From contig DAOTXW010000061.1 in NCBI GenBank assembly GCA_034435035.1, positions 1-64,000 on the forward strand: a DNA stretch of 64,000 bases, read 5' to 3'. Shown here piece by piece: positions 7,689-17,084 of this stretch. The position numbers and the translations under genes were made by a program. The notes under the pieces were generated by a model. It did no database searches. It was not told where the DNA came from and saw only the letters and a list, made by a program, of their open reading frames with translations. The first letter of the stretch is position 1. Every line of letters starts with the position of its first letter. The DNA comes from JAHEME01 sp034435035. Lineage in GTDB: Bacteria; Chloroflexota; Anaerolineae; Aggregatilineales; UBA3940.

Positions 7689-8798
7689 TCAGGCGGGGTA
7701 GGCCGCCGAGCGCAGCGTGTGACGCGCCAGCCGGTCGCGCTGCACCGCCACCCCGATCCCCGGGCCGGCGGGCACCTCCAGCGTGCCGTCGGCGTTCAGC
7801 GTGAAGGCCGGCTCCACGATGTCCTGCTGCCAGTAGCGATCTGAGGCCGAGATGTCGCCGGGCAGCGAGAAGTTGGGCAGCGAAGCCAGCGCTGCGTTGT
7901 GCGCCCGCCCGATGCCCGACTCCAGCATCCCGCCGCACCACACCGGCACGCCGGCCTGGCGGCACAGGTCGTGGATGGCGCGGGCGTTCGCCAGCCCGCC
8001 CACCCGCGCCGGCTTGATGTTGATGATCCGGCAGGCGGAAAGCGCCAGCGCCTCGCGGGCGCGGCTGACGGAGTGGATGCTCTCGTCCAGACACAGCGGC
8101 GTGCGCAGCGCCGTCTGCAGCGCGGCGTGATCGAGCAGATCGTCATGGCCCAGCGGCTGCTCGATCATCAGCAGATCATAGCCATCCAGGGCGGCCAGCA
8201 TCGGCGCATCGGCGGGCGTGTAAGCCGAGTTGGCATCCACCATCAGCGGGATGTCCGGGAAGCGCTCGCGGACGCCGCGCACCACGCGCTCGTCGTAGCC
8301 GGGCTTGATCTTGATCTTGATGCGCCGGTAGCCTTCGGCCAGGTGTCCGGCGATGCGCTCCAGCAGATCGCCCAGGCGCTCCTCGATGCCAACGCTGACG
8401 CCGCTGGCGATGCGCGAGCGCTCCCCGCCCAGCAGGGCCGCCACGGAGACCCCCGCCGCCTGCGCCTCGAGGTCCCACAGGGCGGCTTCCAGCCCGGCCT
8501 TCGCCATCGGATGGCCGCGCACCCGCGCCAGCCGGCCCGGCAGATCGGCGGCGTGGGCGATCTCCGCGCCCAGCAGCATCGGGATCAGGAAGTCGCGCTG
8601 GACGTGCCAGCAGGTTTGGATCGTCTCGTAGCAGTAGAACGGATCGACATCCACCGGCGACTCGCCGTAGCCGGTCAGGCCGTCCGCGTGGACGGCCAGC
8701 ACGATCTTGTCGATGGCGTCCACGCGGCTGAAGCTGGTCTCAAACGGGTGTCTGAGCGGCATCCGCAGGTGGAACTGCTCGATGCGGTCAATCTTCAT
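7689..8798 (-). CDS. menC: o-Succinylbenzoate synthase / N-succinylamino acid racemase
   Basis: This 369-residue enolase-superfamily enzyme is of the MenC type 2 (NSAR/OSBS) group. The N-terminal capping domain (about 1-120) precedes a TIM barrel. The acid/base KxK is KIKIKPG (around 163). The metal ligands are the D of DANSAY (about 190), the E of IEQPL (about 215) and the D of LCLDES (about 240). The second lysine is in IINIKPARVGG, and the family signature GGMLESGIGR is complete. Members either make o-succinylbenzoate for menaquinone or racemise N-succinylamino acids, and many do both. No other men gene is nearby, and the overlapping GNAT gene favours the racemase role. Confidence 0.88.
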   Translation of the reverse strand: MKIDRIEQFHLRMPLRHPFETSFSRVDAIDKIVLAVHADGLTGYGESPVDVDPFYCYETIQTCWHVQRDFLIPMLLGAEIAHAADLPGRLARVRGHPMAKAGLEAALWDLEAQAAGVSVAALLGGERSRIASGVSVGIEERLGDLLERIAGHLAEGYRRIKIKIKPGYDERVVRGVRERFPDIPLMVDANSAYTPADAPMLAALDGYDLLMIEQPLGHDDLLDHAALQTALRTPLCLDESIHSVSRAREALALSACRIINIKPARVGGLANARAIHDLCRQAGVPVWCGGMLESGIGRAHNAALASLPNFSLPGDISASDRYWQQDIVEPAFTLNADGTLEVPAGPGIGVAVQRDRLARHTLRSAAYPA

Positions 8799-9681
8799 CG
8801 CGCCCCTCCGCCATAGCGGCGATATCCGGCCCGCGGGTCAGGGTGTAGAAGCTGCGGCGGGCGGGGCCGTCCCCGCGGCTGGCAAAGCCCGTGATGACGT
8901 AGCCGCGCTCGAAGGCCCGGGTGAAGACCGCGCGGGTGTGGTCGCGCCAGGCCCGCGCCAGCCCCCGGTCAGCCCGCTTGATCGCATAGAAATCGCCGGG
9001 GATCTCCACCTGCGCCACAGGCGCACCGGGGTCCAGAACCCGATCCGCCGGGGCGCGCAGGCCATCCGGCCTCTCGACGGCGGCGTTGAGCGCCGGCGCG
9101 GACTCCGGCGGCGCGTCGGGCCGGCCAGCCAGATGGCGGCGGACTCGCCCGCTGGTCAGCCACCATTCCACCTCGAAGCGGTCGCTGGGCAGGCCGGCGT
9201 TCAGCTCCTCGGGGATCTCGCCGTACAGGTCCGGCAGGTAGCGGCGGGCGATCGCGCCCAGCCGGCCCACGTTCAGGCGGGCGTTGAGGCTCAGCAGAGG
9301 ATCGTAAGTCCAGACGGCCAGCTTCAGGCCCTGCGCCAGCAGGCGCTCCCGCTGGGCCAGTTTGAGCCGATAGCCGACCCCCCGCGTCTGGAACTCCGGG
9401 CGCACGCCCATCATGTGCGAACAGTGCAGCAGATTCGTCCCCAGCCAGCGGGCCTGATCGGCGTCCGCCAGGCCCAGAAAACCGAACACGAAGCCGGCGA
9501 TCCAGCCGGCGGGCGTGAAGGCCGCCAGCACCAGCCCGCCGTGACGGGCGGCGGTGATCAGCAGATGGGCGGGCACCAGGGCGGTGTCGGTGGCCATGCC
9601 CCAGGCGGCCCGCTGCACCTGCTCGATCTGCTGGAACTCGCCCGGGTCCGCCGGGGGACGGATAGTGAGATCATCGGTCAC
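8788..9681 (-). CDS. GNAT-family acyltransferase (COG3375-like)
   Basis: A 297-residue N-acyltransferase whose N-terminal half is a GNAT fold. The acyl-CoA loop is MMGVRPEFQTRGVGYRLK (about 90-107), followed by WTYDPLLSLNARLNVGRLGA, a pattern typical of the group encoded beside NSAR/OSBS enzymes. In Geobacillus this partner succinylates D-amino acids before racemisation (established family knowledge). The C-terminal third (about 180-297) is an added alpha/beta region of unclear role. The gene starts at GTG with GGAGG upstream and overlaps the racemase start by 11 bases, indicating translational coupling. The substrate is inferred from neighbourhood only. Confidence 0.8.
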   Translation of the reverse strand: MTDDLTIRPPADPGEFQQIEQVQRAAWGMATDTALVPAHLLITAARHGGLVLAAFTPAGWIAGFVFGFLGLADADQARWLGTNLLHCSHMMGVRPEFQTRGVGYRLKLAQRERLLAQGLKLAVWTYDPLLSLNARLNVGRLGAIARRYLPDLYGEIPEELNAGLPSDRFEVEWWLTSGRVRRHLAGRPDAPPESAPALNAAVERPDGLRAPADRVLDPGAPVAQVEIPGDFYAIKRADRGLARAWRDHTRAVFTRAFERGYVITGFASRGDGPARRSFYTLTRGPDIAAMAEGRDED

Positions 9682-9859
9682 GGGTCAGCCCCTCCGACCG
9701 CGCAGCGGGATCACGCCCCTAGCATAGCACGTCCGCGCCGGGAGGCGAGTCGATGGGACGGGCGAGGGCGCAACTGCGGCGGCCCATTCGGGCTGATCAG
9801 AACACAGGGCCGGGCCGCTACACGGTCGTGAAATTTGTATGGATTCGACGGGCGCGTGT

Positions 9860-9921
9860 TTGCCATCTACCCGGCATGGTATATACTGTTAACGAGTCCC
9901 GGGCGATAGGAGGGTATCGCC
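9860..9921 (+). promoter_or_regulatory. Promoter and leader hairpin of the DUF11 gene
   Basis: TTGCCA (9860-9865) and TATACT (9882-9887) are 16 bases apart. The leader begins with a perfect 7-base hairpin, GGCGATA/TATCGCC (9902-9908 and 9915-9921), whose loop GGAGGG looks like a ribosome site. The remainder of 9682-10000 holds no credible gene. Confidence 0.55.
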
Positions 9922-10000
9922 TGAATGTGTCCGCGCCCCCTCATTGATTATGATTCGCTATTAACTGCTGCTTATTCTACCTAATACGAGGATGGTTTTG

Positions 10001-13000
10001 ATGGCGACCCGCACCAATTTCCCTATCCTGCGCGTACTGGCCGCACTCAGCCTGTTAACCATCAGCCTGCTGATCGGGCCAGCCGCTCACGCCGCCCCGG
10101 ACGAAGCGCCCGCCCGGCTGGGCAACCCGGTCGCCATGGTGACGCTGGATGTCCCTGACACGGCTCCGCTGGGATCAGATGTCAGCTTCACCGCGACCTT
10201 CGACAACGCCGGCGCGGCAGCGGACGACACCGGCTACGGGCCGTTCATCGACCTCTACCTGCCGACGACCGGCAACGATGGTGACGGCGACGGGCTGGGC
10301 GGGACCAGCATCACCGCGACCTTCCTGGGATCGCCGGTGCCGATGACCGTGCTGACCTTCCCCGGCAGCGGGGTGGTCAACCACCCGCTTTCGTATGCGC
10401 TGGGCACGGGCGCGCCGCTCCAGGTCAACGGCACGCCCGGCGACCGGCTGGTCGTCCTGCAGCTGCCGTTCGGATCGTTCACCCGCGATCAGCCGCCGGC
10501 GGTGGTTGATGTGACGGTGGACATGAGCCCGAATGCCAACCTGGGCGAGCTGATGACCATCCGCGCGCGCGGCGGCTTCACCTACGGCGGCACGGCGCTC
10601 AACGACTGGTGCTGCGCCGATGCGACCCTCGTCAACCCGGCCAGCCCGGACGCCATCCCCGACTGGCCCGGCGACAGCGTGGAGCCGACGCTGATGACCG
10701 TCAGCAAGGCTTACAACGGCCCGGAAGATGAGACGGCCACCGGCCCCAACTTCCCGCGCCAGTACGAAGTCACCGTCAGCATCGCGCCGGGACAGACGGT
10801 CGATGACCTGTTCGTGACCGACACGCTGCCGGATAACATCGTCTTTAACGGCGCCAGCGGCAGCAGCGGCAGCCTGGACGGCGCGACGACCGCCGTCATC
10901 GGCTCGCCGGGCGGCGTGGTGGTATGGGACTTCGGCGACGGCGTCGCCGGCACCGCCACCCTGACCATCGACTTCTACGTCGATCAGTACGACGTGGGCG
11001 GCCCCGGCAGCTATGTGATCGATCCCGGCTCCGGCGATGACGCCACCGCGGTGAACACCAGCGGCGCCACCGCCAGCTGGACGCCCACCGACCCGGACGA
11101 TCCGGGCGGGGCCACCAGCGGGGTCTGCATCGGCTGCGACCACACCCTGACGCCGAAATCCATCGCCATCCAGAAGGGCGTCAGCGACCCGCCGGTGGTC
11201 GATCTGCACGAGCCCGGCTACACGCCCGGCGACACGGTGGAATACACGCTGGAGTTCCAGATCTCCGACTTCTTCGCCTTCGAGAACCTCATCGTGGTGG
11301 ATGTGCTCTCGGACGGGCAGCACTTCGATGCCACCTTCACGCCGCAGCTTGACATCTCGCGCGGCGCCACGACGATCACCAGCGGGAACTTTGACGACTT
11401 CGACCCGACGCCCGGCACGGGCGACATTCAGGAATACTGGACCGGCGGGACGCCCGGCACGCCGGCCCCCGGCGGGCTGACGGACGGCGACACTGAGATC
11501 ACCTTCCGGGTGTCCGATGAGCTGATCGCCGACCTGGCCACGGACGGCGGCATCCTGCGCGGCGGCTGCGTGCCCTCCGGCGGCACCGGCGGCGGCGACC
11601 CGGACTGCACCGTCTTCAACGGCGGCCCGCTGACCGGCACCATCACCTACCGGGCCATCATCCTGGAGGACTTCACCGACATCCCCGGCGATTCGTCGGT
11701 TGACCACGGCGACCCGCTGGATAACGCCGTCACCATCACCGGCGACGTGCTGGACGTGACCGACCTGGTCGGCAGCGTGGACGACGAGAGCGATGACAGC
11801 AGCGCCGCCATCGAGGTCATCCGCGGCGAGCTGAGCAAGGACATCTACGCCTACAGCACCGACGGCGGCCTGACCTTCACGCTCGGCGCGCCGGGGCAGA
11901 ACGTCTCGCCGGGTGACCAGCTGGTATTCGTGCTCAACTACACGCTGCCCTCCAGCGACACCGAGCTGCTGGAGATCACCGACTACCTGCCGCTGCCCGT
12001 GCTGGACGCGGACGAGATGACGACCTTCGATGAGACTATCGCCGGGACGATCCCGCCGGCGGGGACGGCCACCTTCGGCAGCGGCGATACGTTCTACGCG
12101 CTGTCCGGCATTATCCCAACCCTCAACGTCGATTCGGATGCCAACAGCGTGACCTTCGACTACGGGCCGGAGTATGACGGGCCGGGGCAGGACCTCAGCA
12201 CCGTGCAGATCCTGTTCACGGTGACGATCACCGATGATCCGTTCGCTGACGGGCTGCTGCTGACCAACTTCGCCCGCGCCAGCGAGTCCAACTCCTTCGG
12301 GACGACCTCGGTGGATGACAAGCTGGTGCAGTTCGTGCTGGGGCAGCCGGTGCTGCGCACCACCAAGACCATCGTGGCGACCGACAACCCGGCGGCCATC
12401 TACAGCGGCACGCCGGCGTCGGTGACCTTCGCGGATCCGCCCGGCGCCGCCGAACCGCGCTGGGCCGGGACGATCACTGACCCCGCGCAGGTGGGCAACG
12501 CCAACGTCAGCAATATGGAAGGCAGCGATCACGTCACCTTCGCGATCGTGATCTACAATACCGGCTCCGCCGCCAAGGGCGGGTTTGACATCACCCTGCG
12601 CGACGAGCTGCAGTCGCCGGACTTCCAGATACCCGGCGGCGGGATCAACCTGCACGTCAACTACGGCGACGGCACGTCGGTGCCGTACACGGATGTCAAC
12701 GCCGGCAACCCCGGCCTGTTCGGCGACGGGATCGAGATCACCGATCCGGGGCCGGATCAGGGCGCCTGCCAGCTGGAAGACCTGGTCAACGGCCACCATA
12801 TCATCATCGTGACTTATGACCTGCAGATCCGGCCCGGCATCGCCCCCAACACCGTGATCACCAACACCGGGCACGTGATGAGCTACGCGGGCGAGGAAGG
12901 CGGCGACGATCACCTGCCCAACACGCCCGACGACGACCTGACCGACACAGCCCGCACGACCATCGGCTCCCAGGCGGACAAAGCCGCCAACCCGAGCACA

Positions 13001-15394
13001 GTCACCATCGGCGAGACCTTCCGCCAGCGCATCGTGGTGGTGATCCCGCCCTTCACCAGCATGGCCTCGGCCCCCGGCAACCCCGGCTACGTCGAGCTGC
13101 TGGACGAGATCGAGGCCAACGGCGCGCACGCCATCCCCGGCACCGCCAGCTTCGAGGTGCTGGACGACTGCAGCGATACCGCGCTGGACGGCGCGGCGTT
13201 CCAGTCCGGGATCATCGTCAACACCGCCCAGACCGATGCGTCTCTGGACACTGCGATCGGCGAGAACATCCTGTGGGAGTTCCCCGCGCCGATCGACAAC
13301 TCCAGCGGCAATACGTCGTGCAGCTTCGCCGTGGAGATCGACATCCGGGTGGTGGATATCGACCAGAACAGCCTGCCGGACGGGCCGAACTTCCACTACT
13401 GGCTGCCGCCCACCGACACCAACCAGACGGTGCCCGACACCGCCACCCTGACCTACACCGACTCGGTGACCAACCAGCCGCAGTCGTTCGACTCCGGCAG
13501 CTTCACCGTCGATGTCGATCAGCCGGTCATCCAGCTGGACAAGCAGGTGGCGCTGGTGCTGGACTCGACCGGGACTCCCAAAGCCAACCAGAATGAGGAA
13601 CTGCGCCGCGGCGAGTTCGTGGTCTACCACGTGGTGCTGACCAACACCGGCGAATCGACGGCCTACGAGGTCAGCTTCGACGACATCCTGCCGCTGCACA
13701 TGCAGCTGGTGAACGGCTCGGTCTTCCTGGATAACGGGGCCGGCGGCGGCATCGCCGGCAACGGCCTGCGCGACGGCACCGAGCCGCAGCTGGCCAACCC
13801 GGCCACCAGCGGCAACCCGACGACCACCGGCCAGACCATCAGCTTCCTGTACCAGCTGGATATCCCGCTGGACGACGCGGGCACGCCGCTGGTGCAGGAG
13901 AATGTCTACGGGCCGGTGGCCTTCCGGGCGCGCGTGCTGAACAGCATGCCGCTGGGCAACACGATGATCAACTACGCGGATGCCGACTGGTCCACCCTGG
14001 ACGGCAGCCAGCCGTTCGAGCGCATCTACGACGACTCGGCGGGCAAGGCGGATGACGGCGGCCTGGACGAGGACACCGCCGAGACGATCATGATCGACCT
14101 GCGGCTGCAGAAGGACTTCGATCCGGATCCGATCGGCCTGACCGTCCCGCCGACCGTCTCGACGCTGACCTTCACCATCACCAACCCGAATGTCTTCACC
14201 GACCTGATCAACGTCCGCTTCACAGATGATCTGCCGCGCGGGCTGGAGATCGCCGGCCCGGCGGTGGGCGACTGCAACGGCGGCACGGTGACGGCCGTGC
14301 CCGGCACGCGGCGCATCCGGCTGGAGGCCGGCTCGCTGGCAGCAGGCGACACCTGCCTGATCACAGTCGATGTGATCGGGACCTTCGCGGGCATCTTCTA
14401 TAACGAGACGACCGAGATCACCTCGACGGAAACCGGCCCTGGCGAGACGGCGGATGATACGCTGGTGGTGGCCGACGATCTGGCGGTGGTGAAGGAGTTC
14501 TCGCCGTCCCAGATCGCAGTCGGCGATACCTCCACCCTGACGTTCTCGATCCTGAATGCGTCCGGCAATGACATCAACGGCACGCTGGAACTGACCGATC
14601 CGCTGCCCGCGGGCGTGGTGGTCGCCACGCCGGGCGTGACGGGCGGCATCTGCAACGGCGGCACGCTCGACACGACCACCCCCTCGCTGATCAGCCTGAC
14701 CGGCGCCACCCTGGCGGACGGCGACAGCTGCGCCTTCAGCGTCGAGGTCGTGGGTCTGCAGGAAGGCCGCTACGACAACGTGGCGAGCGCCACCGACGGC
14801 GTCATCACGGTGGACAGCAACATCGATACGCTGGTGGTGCGCAACCGGCTGATCAGCGAGGCCGTCGCCCTCCGCGGTGCGCTGGTGGTGGGCGACCCGG
14901 CCATCGCCAAGTACGGATCGCCGGCCAGCGCCACCGCCGGGGAGACGATCACCTGGACGATCACCATCACCAACACGGGGCCGACGCCGCTGACACCCGT
15001 CTTCGTCAACGACCCGGTGCCGGCCTTCCTGACCATCCTGGGCGCGACCTCCACGCACGGCACGGTCAGCATCAACGGGCAGGTGGTGACGGTGGATGTG
15101 GGCCTGCTGAACCCCGGCGAGACGGCGGTCGTGACCATCCAGACGCTGGCAAACGACCTCGCTCAGCCGCCTGAGCTGTGCAACGAGATGTCGGTCGAGT
15201 TCCTGTCCCAGACCACCGGCAGCCCGACCTCGCGGATGGCCCGCGGCTGCGTGGAGTTCTTCCCGGCGCGGCTGCCGGATACGGGCGGCCTGCCGATAGC
15301 CAGCCGCCCGCTGGTCGGGGCAGCCGTGGGAGTGACCGCGCTGCTGGGGCTGGCCGGGCTGGGCATCCTGCTGCGGGGGCGGCACGCAGTCTGA
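10001..15394 (+). CDS. Giant DUF11-repeat surface protein with LPXTG-type tail
   Basis: A protein of about 1,797 residues made of repeated extracellular beta-sandwich domains of the DUF11/isopeptide type. Recurrent turns are TNTGP, VTDTLPDN and PGETAVVT, spread from about residue 35 to 1740 and rich in Asp and Thr. A signal peptide (LLTISLLIGPAAHAA) opens it. The end has a complete sorting signal: LPDTG about 40 residues from the C-terminus, a hydrophobic helix, then RGRH. That predicts sortase attachment to the wall, although no sortase gene is in view. I prefer ATG 10001 over 9992 because GAGG lies nine bases upstream of it and overlaps the earlier codon. It probably acts in adhesion or as a surface layer. 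Confidence 0.85.
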   Translation: MATRTNFPILRVLAALSLLTISLLIGPAAHAAPDEAPARLGNPVAMVTLDVPDTAPLGSDVSFTATFDNAGAAADDTGYGPFIDLYLPTTGNDGDGDGLGGTSITATFLGSPVPMTVLTFPGSGVVNHPLSYALGTGAPLQVNGTPGDRLVVLQLPFGSFTRDQPPAVVDVTVDMSPNANLGELMTIRARGGFTYGGTALNDWCCADATLVNPASPDAIPDWPGDSVEPTLMTVSKAYNGPEDETATGPNFPRQYEVTVSIAPGQTVDDLFVTDTLPDNIVFNGASGSSGSLDGATTAVIGSPGGVVVWDFGDGVAGTATLTIDFYVDQYDVGGPGSYVIDPGSGDDATAVNTSGATASWTPTDPDDPGGATSGVCIGCDHTLTPKSIAIQKGVSDPPVVDLHEPGYTPGDTVEYTLEFQISDFFAFENLIVVDVLSDGQHFDATFTPQLDISRGATTITSGNFDDFDPTPGTGDIQEYWTGGTPGTPAPGGLTDGDTEITFRVSDELIADLATDGGILRGGCVPSGGTGGGDPDCTVFNGGPLTGTITYRAIILEDFTDIPGDSSVDHGDPLDNAVTITGDVLDVTDLVGSVDDESDDSSAAIEVIRGELSKDIYAYSTDGGLTFTLGAPGQNVSPGDQLVFVLNYTLPSSDTELLEITDYLPLPVLDADEMTTFDETIAGTIPPAGTATFGSGDTFYALSGIIPTLNVDSDANSVTFDYGPEYDGPGQDLSTVQILFTVTITDDPFADGLLLTNFARASESNSFGTTSVDDKLVQFVLGQPVLRTTKTIVATDNPAAIYSGTPASVTFADPPGAAEPRWAGTITDPAQVGNANVSNMEGSDHVTFAIVIYNTGSAAKGGFDITLRDELQSPDFQIPGGGINLHVNYGDGTSVPYTDVNAGNPGLFGDGIEITDPGPDQGACQLEDLVNGHHIIIVTYDLQIRPGIAPNTVITNTGHVMSYAGEEGGDDHLPNTPDDDLTDTARTTIGSQADKAANPSTVTIGETFRQRIVVVIPPFTSMASAPGNPGYVELLDEIEANGAHAIPGTASFEVLDDCSDTALDGAAFQSGIIVNTAQTDASLDTAIGENILWEFPAPIDNSSGNTSCSFAVEIDIRVVDIDQNSLPDGPNFHYWLPPTDTNQTVPDTATLTYTDSVTNQPQSFDSGSFTVDVDQPVIQLDKQVALVLDSTGTPKANQNEELRRGEFVVYHVVLTNTGESTAYEVSFDDILPLHMQLVNGSVFLDNGAGGGIAGNGLRDGTEPQLANPATSGNPTTTGQTISFLYQLDIPLDDAGTPLVQENVYGPVAFRARVLNSMPLGNTMINYADADWSTLDGSQPFERIYDDSAGKADDGGLDEDTAETIMIDLRLQKDFDPDPIGLTVPPTVSTLTFTITNPNVFTDLINVRFTDDLPRGLEIAGPAVGDCNGGTVTAVPGTRRIRLEAGSLAAGDTCLITVDVIGTFAGIFYNETTEITSTETGPGETADDTLVVADDLAVVKEFSPSQIAVGDTSTLTFSILNASGNDINGTLELTDPLPAGVVVATPGVTGGICNGGTLDTTTPSLISLTGATLADGDSCAFSVEVVGLQEGRYDNVASATDGVITVDSNIDTLVVRNRLISEAVALRGALVVGDPAIAKYGSPASATAGETITWTITITNTGPTPLTPVFVNDPVPAFLTILGATSTHGTVSINGQVVTVDVGLLNPGETAVVTIQTLANDLAQPPELCNEMSVEFLSQTTGSPTSRMARGCVEFFPARLPDTGGLPIASRPLVGAAVGVTALLGLAGLGILLRGRHAV

Positions 15395-15422
15395 TCGCCG
15401 CCGGCTGACCTACATCAGTGAA

Positions 15423-15455
15423 CCGGGGCGCGGCGCTGCACAGGCCGCGCCCCGG
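15423..15455 (+). terminator. Hairpin after the DUF11 gene
   Basis: Perfect 12-base arms CCGGGGCGCGGC and GCCGCGCCCCGG surround a nine-base loop, 28 bases past the stop. There is no T-tract, so it may stabilise the message end rather than terminate alone. Confidence 0.5.
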
Positions 15456-15561
15456 CGATTCACCATCCACCAGAGCAAAGCCCCGTCAAACGGCGGGCAG
15501 AGTCGAACAACGCACGCTGAGCAGCCTTCCTGCGCAGATTGTCACAAACAGACATGCCCGC

Positions 15562-16578
15562 TTAACTGCCATTCAGGGTCGCGGGTAGTCTGAAATAGGC
15601 AAAAAGAGCAGGGTTTCTGAAGGTCGTAATATCGGCGATCCGGCTATCGTGGAACGTCAAGACTTGAATCCCATAGGCATGGTACACCGCCGGCAGCTCA
15701 GATTGACGGTACAACCCAAACGCAGGCTGGCGATTCGCGCGGGTGGCCAACAAACGCCAGCGCCCCTGTGCCTTTCCACTGAAGATGGTCCTGGAAATCA
15801 GCGCGCGAATCTCGTCTCGCCCGCGGTACCACGCAGGGATCGGCGGCATACTGAAGGTGGCATCTTCCTTCAGCAGCCGCACCAGACCTTCGATATCCGC
15901 CGTTTCCCATGCGCTTACGTAATCATGAAGCTGCACCCGGGTTGCATCGCCCGGCACGCGGATAGTTTCGTGCTCAACAGAAGGGGCAGCGCCGTGATGA
16001 GCTAACCGCACACGCGCCCGATGCAGCGCACTTTTGACGGCCGATACCGTTATATCGAGCAGCTCAGCCACCTCTCTCGCTTCCCAGCCCAGCGCATCAC
16101 GCAAGATGAGTACCGCCCGCTGGCGCGGCGGCAGCAAATGCAGCGCAGCCATAAAAGCGATCGTGATATTTTCCTTGACGAAGAAATCCTCTTCGGGAGT
16201 GCTGCCGGCCGGGCCGAGTAGATGGTCAGGGTAAGGTTCCAGCCAGATGGGTTCCATGACCTCCGCAGGGATCGGTTCAGCGACCGTGGAAACCGGTTGA
16301 TAAGTGATTGGCACGACCCGCCGGGCGTGCTTTTTGAGCGCATCCAGACAGTTATTCGTGGCGATTTTGTACAACCAGGTACGGAGCGGCCCTCGTCCCT
16401 CGAACGTCTCGCGCAGTCGCCAGGCTCGCAGAAAAGTCTCCTGCACCATATCCTCGGCATCCTGGACAGAACCCATTATTCGATAACAGTGCGCCTGCAA
16501 TTCACGTCGATAAGGTTCCACCATCTCGCCGAACTCATGCTGGTTAAGGCTGCTCAACTTCATGGGGCCGGTCATCAT
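15562..16578 (-). CDS. ECF sigma factor with C-terminal SnoaL-like domain
   Basis: A 338-residue RNA polymerase sigma factor of the extracytoplasmic type. Region 2 (about 12-80) contains the core-binding VQDAEDMVQETFLRAW. Region 4 (about 140-195) has LPPRQRAVLILRDALG and a helix-turn-helix ending SAVKSALHRARVRL. Residues 215-335 form a SnoaL/NTF2-like domain (VQLHDYVSAWETADIEGLV through FHDSRIADITTF), which in the SigG/SigJ-like groups replaces an anti-sigma factor by modulating activity in cis. No anti-sigma gene is adjacent. It is divergent from three small genes that it may control. Base composition here is visibly lower in GC than the flanks, suggesting transfer. Confidence 0.88.
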   Translation of the reverse strand: MMTGPMKLSSLNQHEFGEMVEPYRRELQAHCYRIMGSVQDAEDMVQETFLRAWRLRETFEGRGPLRTWLYKIATNNCLDALKKHARRVVPITYQPVSTVAEPIPAEVMEPIWLEPYPDHLLGPAGSTPEEDFFVKENITIAFMAALHLLPPRQRAVLILRDALGWEAREVAELLDITVSAVKSALHRARVRLAHHGAAPSVEHETIRVPGDATRVQLHDYVSAWETADIEGLVRLLKEDATFSMPPIPAWYRGRDEIRALISRTIFSGKAQGRWRLLATRANRQPAFGLYRQSELPAVYHAYGIQVLTFHDSRIADITTFRNPALFAYFRLPATLNGS

Positions 16579-16710
16579 CTATCAGTGCTTTCCCCGATCC
16601 GATCTGCTCAGTAACGAATCAACCCGACGGCTCGCCGCGAACGCACCCTTTTGCATCCCAATCCAGTCTTACTTATGCGAAGTCGATTCTAGCACAGGGA
16701 GCTGTCGATC

Positions 16711-17019
16711 ATGAAAAGGATTATCGTGCGTTACCGAGTCAAGCCTCACCTGGCCGCCGAGAATCAGGCGCTCATCGAAAGGGTCTTTGACGAGCTGCAA
16801 AGGAGCAGCCCCCCCGGCTTACGGTATGCTTCGTTTAAGCAGGATGACGGCGTATCTTTTGTCCATATCGCCGCTATCGAAACGGAGAACGGCGAGAATC
16901 CTTTGCCGCAGTCTCCGGCCTTTCAGGCGTTTCAAATGGAACCCAGAGCGCGCTGCGATGAACAACCGATCGCAGCAGAACTGGAGGAAATCGGCTCTTA
17001 TCGCTCCGCCGGTCTGTAA
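16711..17019 (+). CDS. Small protein of dimeric alpha/beta-barrel type
   Basis: A 102-residue protein that looks like the ferredoxin-like antibiotic-biosynthesis-monooxygenase/stress-barrel fold. It has a first strand IIVRYRVKP, a helix LAAENQALIERVFDEL, a strand LRYASFKQDDG, a strand FVHIAAIE, and a terminal helix. No cofactor motif can be seen. Related small barrels are often encoded beside ECF sigma factors with SnoaL tails, as here with the divergent gene at 16578. The ribosome site is AGGGAG about nine bases before the ATG. Fold assignment is by pattern only. Confidence 0.65.
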   Translation: MKRIIVRYRVKPHLAAENQALIERVFDELQRSSPPGLRYASFKQDDGVSFVHIAAIETENGENPLPQSPAFQAFQMEPRARCDEQPIAAELEEIGSYRSAGL

Positions 17020-17084
17020 TGGGATGCTTTCATTTTCACCTCGATGAACTGGATCGGTCTGTCAACAGGGAGGAAAGATAAACC

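Noticed and set aside
9753..9947. A 64-codon frame before the DUF11 gene
   Set aside because: It runs through the promoter and the leader hairpin and has no ribosome site or recognisable sequence.
10175..15385. A 1,736-codon open frame on the minus strand opposite the DUF11 gene
   Set aside because: It is a shadow of GC-rich codons. The translated sequence is low-complexity (Arg, Gly, Asp, Val), matches no family, and the plus-strand protein has a signal peptide, repeats and a sorting signal.
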